This document shows positions 43,318-51,333 of a DNA stretch of 64,000 nt, piece by piece. The notes beneath the pieces are model-generated. The model worked only from the letters and a program-made list of their open reading frames with translations. It searched no databases and was not told the DNA's origin. How positions within the stretch are numbered: position 1 is the first letter of the stretch; each line of letters begins with the position of its first letter. The translations under genes and the position numbers were made by a program. Origin of the DNA: Streptomyces spiroverticillatus (GTDB taxonomy: Bacteria; Actinomycetota; Actinomycetes; Streptomycetales; Streptomycetaceae); NCBI GenBank assembly GCA_014650415.1, contig BMUX01000017.1:124001-188000 (forward strand). Reading direction: 5' to 3'.

Positions 43318-43944
43318 ATGTCACGCACAACGAACGTGGTGACAGTCGGCGCAGCGGTCGACTCACGCATAGCGCTGGCCGCCACGGACGAGACCGCGCT
43401 GCACGTCGCCACCCGAGCCACGGGTGAGGCCCTGCTGACCGGGCAACCGAGAACGGTGAAGACGCCGGTGGAGGCCGTGAGCGCCGTTCTCGAAGCGGCG
43501 TTCGGTGCTCTCGACGACGAACTGCGCAGCACTGCTCCGCTCTACGTGCTCTGCGACGACTACAGCATCTTCGCGGCGCGTCGCCTGGTCACCCGATGTC
43601 ATGAAACCCACCGGCGCCTGCGACCGTCGGACTCGGTACGTCCGGAGACCTCCGAACTGGTGCGCCCCTATCTCACGGCAGCAGGCCACCAAGGCAGTTG
43701 CTACCTCTTGGCCGGAGTCTCCGCCGAGGCCGTCGTGGAACTCGCGACCTCGGCCGGCCATCGAGCAGTGGTGATCTGCGAGCCGGCTCTGCTGCCCGGG
43801 GACGACCCTCATCACCGGGACTGCCTGGCCGTGGCCGCCGCATGGGGCTCGGGCGAGCCGCCGGTACTCCCCGCCACGACGTCTGCCACCCCGTCCGCCC
43901 TGCTCAACGCCCTGTCCTCGGAAAGGCAGTGGAACAATGCGTGA
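43318..43944 (+). CDS. Unrecognised protein, possibly a truncated thiolase/KS-like partner
   Basis: The 208-residue protein starts at an ATG with an ideal AAGGAGGAG site. I do not recognise it with certainty. The segment GHQGSCYLLAGVSAEAVVELATSAGHRAVVICEPALL has the rhythm of the nucleophile-elbow helix of ketosynthases (a small residue, Cys, then a long amphipathic helix followed by a buried strand), and it overlaps a ketosynthase gene by 8 bases. A degenerate N-terminal KS/CLF-like half is therefore possible. No typical KS His residues follow. It may form a complex with the 43937 protein. Confidence 0.45.
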   Translation: MSRTTNVVTVGAAVDSRIALAATDETALHVATRATGEALLTGQPRTVKTPVEAVSAVLEAAFGALDDELRSTAPLYVLCDDYSIFAARRLVTRCHETHRRLRPSDSVRPETSELVRPYLTAAGHQGSCYLLAGVSAEAVVELATSAGHRAVVICEPALLPGDDPHHRDCLAVAAAWGSGEPPVLPATTSATPSALLNALSSERQWNNA

Positions 43945-45049
43945 CATCGTCATCAGCGGCATCGGGCTGGCCACCGCTTTCGGGAACGGCACCGCCGCTT
44001 TCAGCCAGGGGCTGGCCGAGCGCCGCTGCGCGCTGGAGCGGGCGCGACGTTTTCGTGCCGCCTCCTACCGGGGGCACGCGGTGGGCGAGGTGAGCGGTGA
44101 AACGCCGGCAGGAGGCCCCCGCCGACAGGCGTACATGCTCGCCGCGGTCGAAGAGGCGTTGCAGGCGGCCCGGTTGACCGGTCTCCCCGAGGGCAGCCAG
44201 GTGATCCTGGTAGGGCAGTCGCCCCTGCCCAAGACCCTCGACGGCGTGGATGCCGACCAGCGCGAGTTCATGGGCCCCACCCGCAGCGGCGCCCTGGGCA
44301 CCGGCTCCGCGCTGTACATCACGCAGGCCTGTGCCTCGACGCTCTTCGCGGTGAGCCTGGCCCGGGAGATCCTCCGGTCGGGCAACGCGCCCGCCGTCGT
44401 CGTGGCGGGCGGGACCGCGCTGAACCCCTACGAGTACGCGAGCCTCGATGTCGTGCGGGCCCTGTCGATGGAACCGGCCCGGCCGTTCGACGTGGACCGG
44501 CAGGGAATATCGCTGGGCGAGGGCGGCGGGGCACTGGTCCTGGAGGACGCCGGCCAGGCACGCAGAAGAGGGGCGAACGCAGACCTCGCCGTCGCGGGCC
44601 TCGCGTGCCGTCTCTCCGCGGGAAAGGCCGTCGCCTCCGACACGGACGCGATCAGCACGTGCATGCGCGCGGCCATGGCGGACGCGGGAGTCAGCGACCT
44701 CGACTACCTGCACGCCCACGCCACCGGCACCCAACAGGGCGACGCCGCCGAACTGCAGGCCGCCGAGCAGATCTGTGCCGAGAACGGACTGGCGCGGTTG
44801 CCGATGAGCTCGCACAAGGGCGCCATCGGCCACCTGCTGCACATCTCGGGGGTTGCCGCGATCGCCGCCACCGCGACGGCACTGCGCACCGGCACCGTAC
44901 CGCCCACCGTGGGGCTGTCCGCCCCCGAAGCCAGCAGCAGGGTCGTCCTTCCCGCCGAGGCCCAGCGGGGCCACCGACTGTCCCACGCGGCAGTCAACAG
45001 CTTCGGCTTCGGCGGCAACAACGCCTGCTTGATCCTGAGCCGCACCTGA
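43937..45049 (+). CDS. Beta-ketoacyl synthase (short KS)
   Basis: The 370-residue protein has the KS active site: Cys132 in TQACASTLFA, His261 in HAHATGT, Lys294 and His299 in HKGAIGHLL, and the C-terminal NSFGFGGNNACLIL. It is 40-60 residues shorter than FabF proteins, mainly in the N-terminal half, a feature of some discrete condensing enzymes. Its start lies inside the end of the 43318 gene, so the two proteins are coupled and may form a heteromer. It is expected to condense malonyl-ACP with an acyl starter for the lipid part of the product. Confidence 0.85.
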   Translation: MRDIVISGIGLATAFGNGTAAFSQGLAERRCALERARRFRAASYRGHAVGEVSGETPAGGPRRQAYMLAAVEEALQAARLTGLPEGSQVILVGQSPLPKTLDGVDADQREFMGPTRSGALGTGSALYITQACASTLFAVSLAREILRSGNAPAVVVAGGTALNPYEYASLDVVRALSMEPARPFDVDRQGISLGEGGGALVLEDAGQARRRGANADLAVAGLACRLSAGKAVASDTDAISTCMRAAMADAGVSDLDYLHAHATGTQQGDAAELQAAEQICAENGLARLPMSSHKGAIGHLLHISGVAAIAATATALRTGTVPPTVGLSAPEASSRVVLPAEAQRGHRLSHAAVNSFGFGGNNACLILSRT

Positions 45050-45119
45050 CGGCCTCCCGAGCCGCACTTGACGGCCTGTGGCCGGCACCACCGCAGATAC
45101 CGGCCCAGGTGCCGTCGCC

Positions 45120-46550
45120 CTAGGAGGCCACGCCAATCAGTTGGCGCAACGCCGTCGTGTCGATCTTGCCGTTGAGGCTGACAGGAAAGCTGTCGACGAC
45201 GTGCACGGCGTTGGGCTGTTCGAAATCGGCGAGGTGGGGGGCGATGCGCCGCCGCCAGGTGAGTGCGGAGTGACCGTCCGGGTCGGCCACCACGAAGTGC
45301 AGGGCGTGACCGCGTCGTACGTCGGCCACGGGGACGATCTTGATCTGGCGACCGCATTCCTCGGCCTTGCGTTCCAGGCTCTCCGGAAAGATCGTGTAGC
45401 CCAGCCGGTGCACTGCCCGGTCACGGCCACTGACATACAGGAGGCCGCCCGCATCGAGGGACCCCACATCCCCTGTACGGAACCAGCCGTCATCGGCCGG
45501 CACCAGTTCGCCCTCCTCCGTGAGGTACCCCTCCATCCGCCCGGGGGAGCGCACTTCGATCCGCCCCAGCTCGCCGGGCGCGGCCGGCCGTCCGTCCGGC
45601 GCGACGACCCGGACGCCGACGCCCGGCAGCGGCCGCCCGCAGGCAACCGGCACCTCCGGTGTCGCGAGCGCCACGTTGCCGAGTTCGGACAGCCCGTACC
45701 CGTCCAGGAGCGGCGTGCCGATCTCGGCCCGGAACGTCTTTGCGAGCGGGGCGGGCAGCGGAGCCCCGCCGACCCCCCAGACGCGGACCGCACCGAGCTG
45801 GGCACGCAGGGCCGGTCGGCGCCGGGCGACCCCCAGCAGCGCGTGGTAGGTGGGCGGAGCCGCGTCGACGCAGGTCACCCCGTGCGCGACGGCCTGACTG
45901 AGCGCCAGGTCGAGGCGCTGGTACGGAGTGACGACGAGCGTGCAGCCCGCCTGCCACCACAGCAGGACCACCGACAGCCCGTACTGGTGCGAGAACGGAA
46001 GCAGCGGCACCATGACGTCCTGCGCGCTGTAGCCCATGACGAGTGCCGTGCGCTCGGTGTTGTCCAGGACGGCGGACCCCGACTTCACGATGCCCTTGGG
46101 GCGGCCGGTGGTGCCGGACGACCAGAGCACGACCGCGTCCCGCCGCCGGAACCAGGAGGAGAGGTCCACCTCGCCGTCGTACGCCCCGTCCCCGGCGCCG
46201 GCCCTGCCCAGCTCGGCCGTGACCAGCACGCGACCGCCGACAGGATCCGACGGCGGCCGGCGGTCCGTCAGCAGCCAGCGGGCGCGGGACTGTCGTGCCG
46301 CGGCGCCCACATCGGCAGGTGCCTGCCGGGGGTCGACGGGAACGACAGAGACGTCCACCTGCATGAGGGCCAGCAGGGCCACGACGTAGTCCGTGGAGTT
46401 GTCCGCCTGGACCAGTACCCGGTCTCCCGCACGCACACCACGCCGGACCAACTCCGCCGCCGCCGTGTGCACACGGCGTCTGAGCGCCGCGGACTCCTCC
46501 GTACCCGTGGATCCGATCAGACGATGCTTGGTCCGCTCCAGAGTTGTCAC
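45120..46550 (-). CDS. AMP-dependent acyl-CoA/ACP ligase
   Basis: About 476 residues contain the adenylate-forming motifs WSSGTTGRPKGIV (A3), DGYGLSELGN (A5), GWFRTGDVG (A7), SGRDRAVHRLGYTIFPESLE (A8) and SLNGKIDTTALR (A10 Lys). It activates a carboxylic acid as AMP ester and transfers it to CoA or the cluster ACP. GTG at 46550 is preceded by GGGAG; an ATG at 46571 is in frame but lacks a ribosome site. It may load the fatty starter or recycle free acid. It is divergent from the FabG gene. Confidence 0.88.
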   Translation of the reverse strand: MTTLERTKHRLIGSTGTEESAALRRRVHTAAAELVRRGVRAGDRVLVQADNSTDYVVALLALMQVDVSVVPVDPRQAPADVGAAARQSRARWLLTDRRPPSDPVGGRVLVTAELGRAGAGDGAYDGEVDLSSWFRRRDAVVLWSSGTTGRPKGIVKSGSAVLDNTERTALVMGYSAQDVMVPLLPFSHQYGLSVVLLWWQAGCTLVVTPYQRLDLALSQAVAHGVTCVDAAPPTYHALLGVARRRPALRAQLGAVRVWGVGGAPLPAPLAKTFRAEIGTPLLDGYGLSELGNVALATPEVPVACGRPLPGVGVRVVAPDGRPAAPGELGRIEVRSPGRMEGYLTEEGELVPADDGWFRTGDVGSLDAGGLLYVSGRDRAVHRLGYTIFPESLERKAEECGRQIKIVPVADVRRGHALHFVVADPDGHSALTWRRRIAPHLADFEQPNAVHVVDSFPVSLNGKIDTTALRQLIGVAS

Positions 46551-46598
46551 GTCGACTCCCAGAAAGGTCATGATGAGTAAAGTAGATTAGATCTCAGG

Positions 46599-46613
46599 TC
46601 ACGAAACATGACA
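46599..46613. promoter_or_regulatory. TGAC element, site B, between ligase and fabG
   Basis: GTCACGAAACATGACA holds a TGAC on each strand (minus at 46602, plus at 46609) in the short divergent gap between the ligase and FabG starts. It is a weaker example of the motif at 43246, 53404, 60292 and 61566. Confidence 0.4.
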
Positions 46614-46629
46614 ATCATTGGAGGGTTCC

Positions 46630-47340
46630 ATGTCGGTTGTTGCGCGGACCGTGTTGGTCACGGGCGGGAACCGCGGGATCGGACTGGCCACCGCACGCGC
46701 CCTGGGCGCGGCGGGACACCGAGTCGCGGTGACCTACCGGGAGCAGGCCCCCGAAGGCCTGTACGCCGTGCGCTGCGACGTGACGTCGCCCGACGCCGTG
46801 AACGAGGCGTTCGACGAGGTCGAGCGGGAACTGGGGCCCGTGGAGGTTCTCGTGGCCAACGCCGGAATCACCCGGGACGCCCCGGTGACCCTGATGACCG
46901 AGGAACAGTTCGGGCAGGTCATCGACACCAACCTCGCAGGCGCCTACCGCTGTGTGCGGCGAGCCGTTCCCGCCATGCGACGCGGCCGCTGGGGACGGAT
47001 CGTACTGATCGGCTCCGAAGTCGGACAGTCCGGCAACGCGGGCCAGGTCAACTACGCCGCGTCCAAAGCAGGCCTCGTCGGCATGGCCCGCTCCCTGGCC
47101 CGGGAACTCGGCGCGCGCGGCATCACCGTCAACACCGTCGCTCCCGGCCTGATCGAGACCGACATGACGGCCGATCTGGCGGACCGGCACAAGAAGGCAC
47201 TGGTGGCGGCGAGTCCCGTCCCCCGGACCGGCACCGCCGAGGAAGTGGCGTCCGCAGTGGCCTGGCTGGCGAGCGAGAACACGGGATATGTCACCGGAGC
47301 AGTGATCCCCGTCGACGGCGGGATGGGAATGGGCGCCTGA
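46630..47340 (+). CDS. fabG: 3-oxoacyl-ACP reductase (FabG-like)
   Basis: The 236-residue SDR has TGGNRGIGLATARAL, VANAGITRD (NAG motif), the GSEVGQSGNAGQVNYAASKAGL catalytic region and NTVAPGLIETDMT, all as in FabG. It is shorter than most FabG because the cofactor-domain loop (RCDVTSPDAV) is trimmed. The start is the ATG at 46630 because GGAGGG lies 4 bp upstream. It reduces the beta-keto group of ACP-bound intermediates in lipid-chain assembly. Confidence 0.92.
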   Translation: MSVVARTVLVTGGNRGIGLATARALGAAGHRVAVTYREQAPEGLYAVRCDVTSPDAVNEAFDEVERELGPVEVLVANAGITRDAPVTLMTEEQFGQVIDTNLAGAYRCVRRAVPAMRRGRWGRIVLIGSEVGQSGNAGQVNYAASKAGLVGMARSLARELGARGITVNTVAPGLIETDMTADLADRHKKALVAASPVPRTGTAEEVASAVAWLASENTGYVTGAVIPVDGGMGMGA

Positions 47341-47374
47341 CCCGACGGAACGGCCGGCACGTCGCGAAGGACGC

Positions 47375-48142
47375 TCAGCCCACGATGTGCCGACCACCGT
47401 CCGCGTGAATGATCTCGCCGGTGGTCGCGGGCAGCCAGTCCGACAGCAGCGCCAGACAGGTGTGGGCCACCGGCCCCGCGTCATGGGCGTCCCAGCCCAG
47501 CGGGGCGTCCGCCGCCCACTGCTTCTCGAACGCTTCGCCGTCTCCGCCGATGCCCCGCGCGGCCAGGGTGCGCAGCGGTCCCGCGGCGACGAGGTTCACC
47601 CGGACTCCACTGGGGCCCAGGTCACGCGCCAAATAGCGGCCGCACGCCTCAAGACCGGCCTTCGCCACCCCCATCCAGTCGTAGCCCGGCCAGGTGCGGG
47701 CGGCATCGAAGTCGACCGCGACCAAGGACGCCTTCGGGCGCAGCAACGGCGCGGCAGCGACCGCCAGCGCCTTCAGCGAGTAGGCCGACGTGTGCAGGGC
47801 CGAGGCCACGTCCTGCCAGGGTGCGGTGAGGAACCGCCCGTCCAGACAGCTCTCGGGCGCGTGGGCGATCGAGTGGAGAACGCCGTCCACACCGTCGACG
47901 TGCGCACCCACACGCTCGGCGAGAGAGGCCAGTTGCTCCTCGTCGGTGACATCGAGGTCGACGACCGGTGCCTCGGACGGCAGTCGGCGGGCGATCCGCT
48001 CCACGAGTGAGCGCCGGCCGTACGCGGTGAGAACGACGCGGGCACCTTGCTCCTGCGCGAGCCGCGCGACGCTGTAGGCGATCGATTTCTCACTGATCAC
48101 TCCGGTGACGATCAGTTGCTTGCCGTCGAGCAGACCGCTCAT
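47375..48142 (-). CDS. fabI: Enoyl-ACP reductase, InhA/FabI type
   Basis: The 255-residue protein aligns with InhA from its MSGLLDGK start: VISEKSIAYSVARLAQEQGA, VHSIAHAPESCL, the Tyr-x6-Lys catalytic segment YDWMGVAKAGLE, and RVNLVAAGPLRTLA. It reduces trans-2-enoyl-ACP with NADH, so the cluster makes a saturated acyl chain or part of one. The ATG at 48142 matches the family start; an in-frame ATG at 48160 is possible. It lies at the end of the minus-strand lanthipeptide operon, after a hairpin. Confidence 0.9.
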   Translation of the reverse strand: MSGLLDGKQLIVTGVISEKSIAYSVARLAQEQGARVVLTAYGRRSLVERIARRLPSEAPVVDLDVTDEEQLASLAERVGAHVDGVDGVLHSIAHAPESCLDGRFLTAPWQDVASALHTSAYSLKALAVAAAPLLRPKASLVAVDFDAARTWPGYDWMGVAKAGLEACGRYLARDLGPSGVRVNLVAAGPLRTLAARGIGGDGEAFEKQWAADAPLGWDAHDAGPVAHTCLALLSDWLPATTGEIIHADGGRHIVG

Positions 48143-48192
48143 CCTCAACTCCCGTGTCATGTCGGCCTCATGGTGCGTGCGCTGGAAACGCA

Positions 48193-48237
48193 CGCGCCGG
48201 CGCGGGCCTGAAGGATCAGGACCCGCACCGGCGCGCG
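48193..48237. terminator. Hairpin between the precursor peptide genes and fabI
   Basis: An imperfect stem of about 19-20 bp (CGCGCCGGCGCGGGCCTGA against TCAGGACCCGCACCGGCGCG) with loop AGGA lies 9 bp after the last precursor stop in the minus direction. Placed between abundant precursor genes and an enzyme gene, it fits a partial terminator or an mRNA-stabilising 3' hairpin. Confidence 0.65.
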
Positions 48238-48245
48238 TCTTGTCA

Positions 48246-48332
48246 TCAGCAGTTGTTGCTGACGGTGCTGCCCAGCGCGGCAGCCTCCTCGGCGGGGGCC
48301 TCGAGGCCCTGCAGGTCGAGAACGATCGACAT
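48246..48332 (-). CDS. Class III lanthipeptide precursor, copy 3 (28 aa)
   Basis: This 28-residue peptide, third in transcription order, is too short for ordinary ORF calling. It has the leader motif IVLDLQGLE that class III LanKC enzymes bind (the ILxLQ-type element), an acidic/Ala-rich stretch (APAEEAAAL), and ends in GSTVSNNC. The core matches the Ser-x-x-Ser-x-x-Cys pattern used for labionin/avionin cross-links. It ends directly with Cys, unlike the two sister copies that add Gly. A strong GAGGGGAGGAAC site precedes the ATG. Confidence 0.88.
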   Translation of the reverse strand: MSIVLDLQGLEAPAEEAAALGSTVSNNC

Positions 48333-48433
48333 GGTTGTTCCTCCCCTCAAAGACTTGTGGTATCAACGGAGGCAACGTCAGGCTGATGACCCGCGCACCG
48401 GCGATGGGTTGGGGTCATTGGCCGACTGACGTA

Positions 48434-48523
48434 TCAGCCACAGTTGTTGCTGACGGTGCTGCCCAGCGCGGCAGCCTCCTCGGCGGGGGCCTCAAGGCCC
48501 TGCAGGTCGAGAACGATCGACAT
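48434..48523 (-). CDS. Class III lanthipeptide precursor, copy 2 (29 aa)
   Basis: A 29-residue peptide identical to copy 3 through GSTVSNNC but ending in an extra Gly. Leader IVLDLQGLE and the Ser-x-x-Ser-x-x-Cys core are kept. The ribosome site is GAGGGGAGGGAAA. Near-identity at DNA level, including the leader region, indicates recent tandem duplication. Confidence 0.88.
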   Translation of the reverse strand: MSIVLDLQGLEAPAEEAAALGSTVSNNCG

Positions 48524-48573
48524 GGTTTTCCCTCCCCTCGAAGACTCGTGGCGGTCATGGGCCGCAGGACGTG

Positions 48574-48663
48574 TCAGCCACAGTTGTTGCTGACGGTGCT
48601 GCCCAGCGCGGCAGCCTCCTCGGCGGGGGCCTGGAGGCCCTGCAGGTCGAGAACGATCGACAT
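48574..48663 (-). CDS. Class III lanthipeptide precursor, copy 1 (29 aa)
   Basis: First precursor after the LanKC gene, starting 31 bp after its stop. The peptide ends in GSTVSNNCG and differs from copy 2 only by Gln for Glu at residue 11 (LQGLQ instead of LQGLE). The ribosome site is GAGAGGAGGAAT. Ser22 and Ser25 would be phosphorylated and dehydrated by LanKC and joined to Cys28. Confidence 0.9.
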   Translation of the reverse strand: MSIVLDLQGLQAPAEEAAALGSTVSNNCG

Positions 48664-48693
48664 GGTTATTCCTCCTCTCAAAGGTCGAGTCGG

Positions 48694-51333
48694 TCAGGTA
48701 CCGGATGTCTCGCGACTGTCCGGAGCTTTGGGGTGCGCGGTCCGCACGGAACCGGCATCAGGGGCAAGGAACGGCAGGAAGTCACGGCGGCCGTCCACGG
48801 CCGCGGACAGCGCCAGCAGCATTCCGGCGTTCCCGGTGGCCAAGTCCATCGAGAGGCGACGCATCTGCTCCCCGGGAAAGGCGAGTTGCCCCTCGTAGGA
48901 CAAGGCGTGCCAGTGCAGTCGCGAAAGGTGCTGCTCGACGTAGGGGCCGACGTCCGGGTGGCGGCCGGACACCGCGCCGAGGACGGCGAGCAGCCCGGCG
49001 CGGCCCGCGAACAGGTGCGGTTCGATGGTGAACTCGGGGCGAGCGGCACGCAGCAGTGCGGGCAAGGAGCCTGCGAGGCGTTCGTCCGCGCGGTGATCGA
49101 GCGCTTCGGCGGCCACCACGGCGATACCGGCACTGCCCACGGCCAGATACGGCAGCGTACGGAACCCGCCGTCGACCTGGAGCGAGCCGTCCGGCGACTC
49201 GACGCACAGGTCGATGTCCCGGTGCAGGGCGCGCACCGCCAGGTCCAGGTGGGCCGCGTCCCCCGTCACCCCGTGCAGGCGCAGGAAGTACAGGGCAACA
49301 CCGGACCAGCCGTGCAGCAGGCCGGCGCGACTGCCGTGTCCGGGGGCGGCCGCGACATTGGCGGCCACGCCCCGTTCGACCGCGTCGGCAAGCCGTTCCC
49401 CGACGTCGAGTGCGCGCCGCTGATGGTCGGCCGATCCGGTCCGTACGGCGAAGTCGAGAAGATTCAGTCCGATGCCGGCCAGCCCGCGGTACAGGCTGAT
49501 GTCGTCCATCCCCGCAACGGCGCTGCCCGCTCCGTCCATCATGCGCAGCGCTTCGTCCCGGTGGCCGAAACGGTCGAGCACGAAGGCGATGCCGTGAGCC
49601 CCGTCGAAGAACCCGGGCGCCAGCGCGCGGTCGTCGCGGACCGAACGAATGAGCCAGTCCTCGTGCTCGGGGTAGCGGCCTGCCCCGGTGGTCTGAAGGG
49701 CCCACAGCACTCCTGCCGCCCCGTGCGCGAAGTTGCTGCCGTTCGTGTGGAACTGCCGTACGTCGCCGGGGAAGAGCCGGTCGTCGCGTTCCGGGGCGGC
49801 ACTCAGCAGGATCGCCGAGGCCAGCGACTTGCGCACGGCCGTCCAGTCCGGTTCGGGGATGTCCAACAGGACGGCCGCGGGCCGCCGCAGCGATGCGGGC
49901 ACCTTGGCCAGCCGGTCGGCGCCGGGGGTCAGCGTGCGGCGGGCCGCATCGAGGCTGCCCGGAGCCAGCCCGAAGCGACGCTCGGCCAGATCCGCGCAGG
50001 AAGCCGTGCGGCCGGGATCCAGCTCGGCGAGCGCGGTGAGCGGCAGGAGCAGCCACACACGCAGCGCGGCCAGCGCGTACCGGTCGATGTCCGGACCGGT
50101 CAGGTTCGTTCCCGAGAATCCGGGGTTGCCCAGACCGAGCCGTTCCGCCTGCGCCGTCGGGACCGAGAGTTCGAAGTCGACGAGGGACACCTGGTCCTGG
50201 TCGTCCACCAGGATGTTGGAGGGGTGCAGATCACCGAAGACGAATCCCCGTGCGTGCACGGCCTCGATCAGCTGCGTGACACGGTCGGTGATCACCTCGG
50301 CCCGCCGGGCATAGGCGGCCAGTTGCTCCTCCGAAGGGTCGGCCTTCGTCAGCGGATAGTGACGGGCCACCCAGGTCTGCAGCGTGTCGCCGGGCATGTG
50401 CTGTACGGCGAGGAAGTGATGCTCCCACACACGGTGGTACCCGTAGAGCTCGGGTACGCCGGGGATGCCCGCCAGCGACTTGAGGGACGCGTGCTCGCGT
50501 TCCAGCCGGGTGACCGCGTCGAGGCCGCGCCCGTCGAAGCCGGCGTGCGGCCGGGCCTCCTTCAGCACGGCGGAGCGCCCATCGTGGTGCCGGGCTCGGT
50601 AGACCCCTCCTCCGTTGGAGAAGTGCAGCGCGCTCTCCACCCGGTACGGGAAGTCCTGCCCCGCACCGGCGGCACGGCGCGCGTCCAGGTGCGGTGTGAG
50701 GAAGTCTGGCGGCTCCACCCAGTCGGGGACGGTGAACACCGGGCGCCGGTCGTCCGGCACCAGGGTGCCGTCGGGCCGTTCCACGGCGTGCACGGGCGCA
50801 CCGTCCGCACCCGTGCAGTACCGGTCGACGAACCCGCCGTAGCGGATGTGGACCGGCCCCTCGCCCCAGCGCAGGTCCGTCAGGATGTAGGGGCCGGGAA
50901 TGCCGTCGAGCAGCTCCGCCAACGCCTCGGCGGCCTCACGCAGTTGCCGCTCGTCCCGGGGATAGACCGTGACGATCTTGCCGCTGGCCGAACGCGGAGC
51001 GTACTTCAGGCTGTGGGTGGTCACCACGTTGCGACTGCGCAAGAACTTGAAGGGCAGCCCCTGTGCCACGCAGTAGTCCCAGCACAGGCCGATGACCTGA
51101 CGGGCGTTGTCCGGCAGCCCGGAGACATGGATCTTCCAGCCCTGCTGGGGCATCCGGTACGACTGCGGGGTGTGGACCACCCACACGCCGCGTTCGCTGC
51201 GACGCCAGCCGTCCGGGGCGGGCACGCTGGTGAGGTCGAAGACCGAGGCGTCGTCCGGGCTGTGCCGCGTGCCCGAGTCGTAGAAGACGGGATCGGCCTG
51301 ACAGTAGGCCTCGGGCTGGGGTCGGCTGGTCAT
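48694..51333 (-). CDS. lanKC: Class III lanthipeptide synthetase (LanKC)
   Basis: The 879-residue protein has the three parts of LanKC enzymes. Residues 1-225 are the phosphoSer/phosphoThr lyase region (KIHVSGLP, RDERQL, DLRWGEGPVHIRYGGF). Residues 230-480 are a Ser/Thr-kinase domain with Lys258 in VLKEAR, GDLHPSN (368-373) and Asp386 in VDFE. Residues 500-879 are a LanC-like cyclase with HGWSGVALYFL and GNAGMLLAL, without a clear zinc triad, as usual for class III. It phosphorylates, eliminates and cyclises the precursors encoded just downstream. Its ATG overlaps the GNAT stop by 4 bases. Confidence 0.95.
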   Translation of the reverse strand: MTSRPQPEAYCQADPVFYDSGTRHSPDDASVFDLTSVPAPDGWRRSERGVWVVHTPQSYRMPQQGWKIHVSGLPDNARQVIGLCWDYCVAQGLPFKFLRSRNVVTTHSLKYAPRSASGKIVTVYPRDERQLREAAEALAELLDGIPGPYILTDLRWGEGPVHIRYGGFVDRYCTGADGAPVHAVERPDGTLVPDDRRPVFTVPDWVEPPDFLTPHLDARRAAGAGQDFPYRVESALHFSNGGGVYRARHHDGRSAVLKEARPHAGFDGRGLDAVTRLEREHASLKSLAGIPGVPELYGYHRVWEHHFLAVQHMPGDTLQTWVARHYPLTKADPSEEQLAAYARRAEVITDRVTQLIEAVHARGFVFGDLHPSNILVDDQDQVSLVDFELSVPTAQAERLGLGNPGFSGTNLTGPDIDRYALAALRVWLLLPLTALAELDPGRTASCADLAERRFGLAPGSLDAARRTLTPGADRLAKVPASLRRPAAVLLDIPEPDWTAVRKSLASAILLSAAPERDDRLFPGDVRQFHTNGSNFAHGAAGVLWALQTTGAGRYPEHEDWLIRSVRDDRALAPGFFDGAHGIAFVLDRFGHRDEALRMMDGAGSAVAGMDDISLYRGLAGIGLNLLDFAVRTGSADHQRRALDVGERLADAVERGVAANVAAAPGHGSRAGLLHGWSGVALYFLRLHGVTGDAAHLDLAVRALHRDIDLCVESPDGSLQVDGGFRTLPYLAVGSAGIAVVAAEALDHRADERLAGSLPALLRAARPEFTIEPHLFAGRAGLLAVLGAVSGRHPDVGPYVEQHLSRLHWHALSYEGQLAFPGEQMRRLSMDLATGNAGMLLALSAAVDGRRDFLPFLAPDAGSVRTAHPKAPDSRETSGT

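Noticed and set aside
48246..48663. Three regularly spaced repeats, considered as a CRISPR or other non-coding array
   Set aside because: The repeats are full coding units with starts, stops and ribosome sites next to LanKC; spacers differ in length and show no spacer character.
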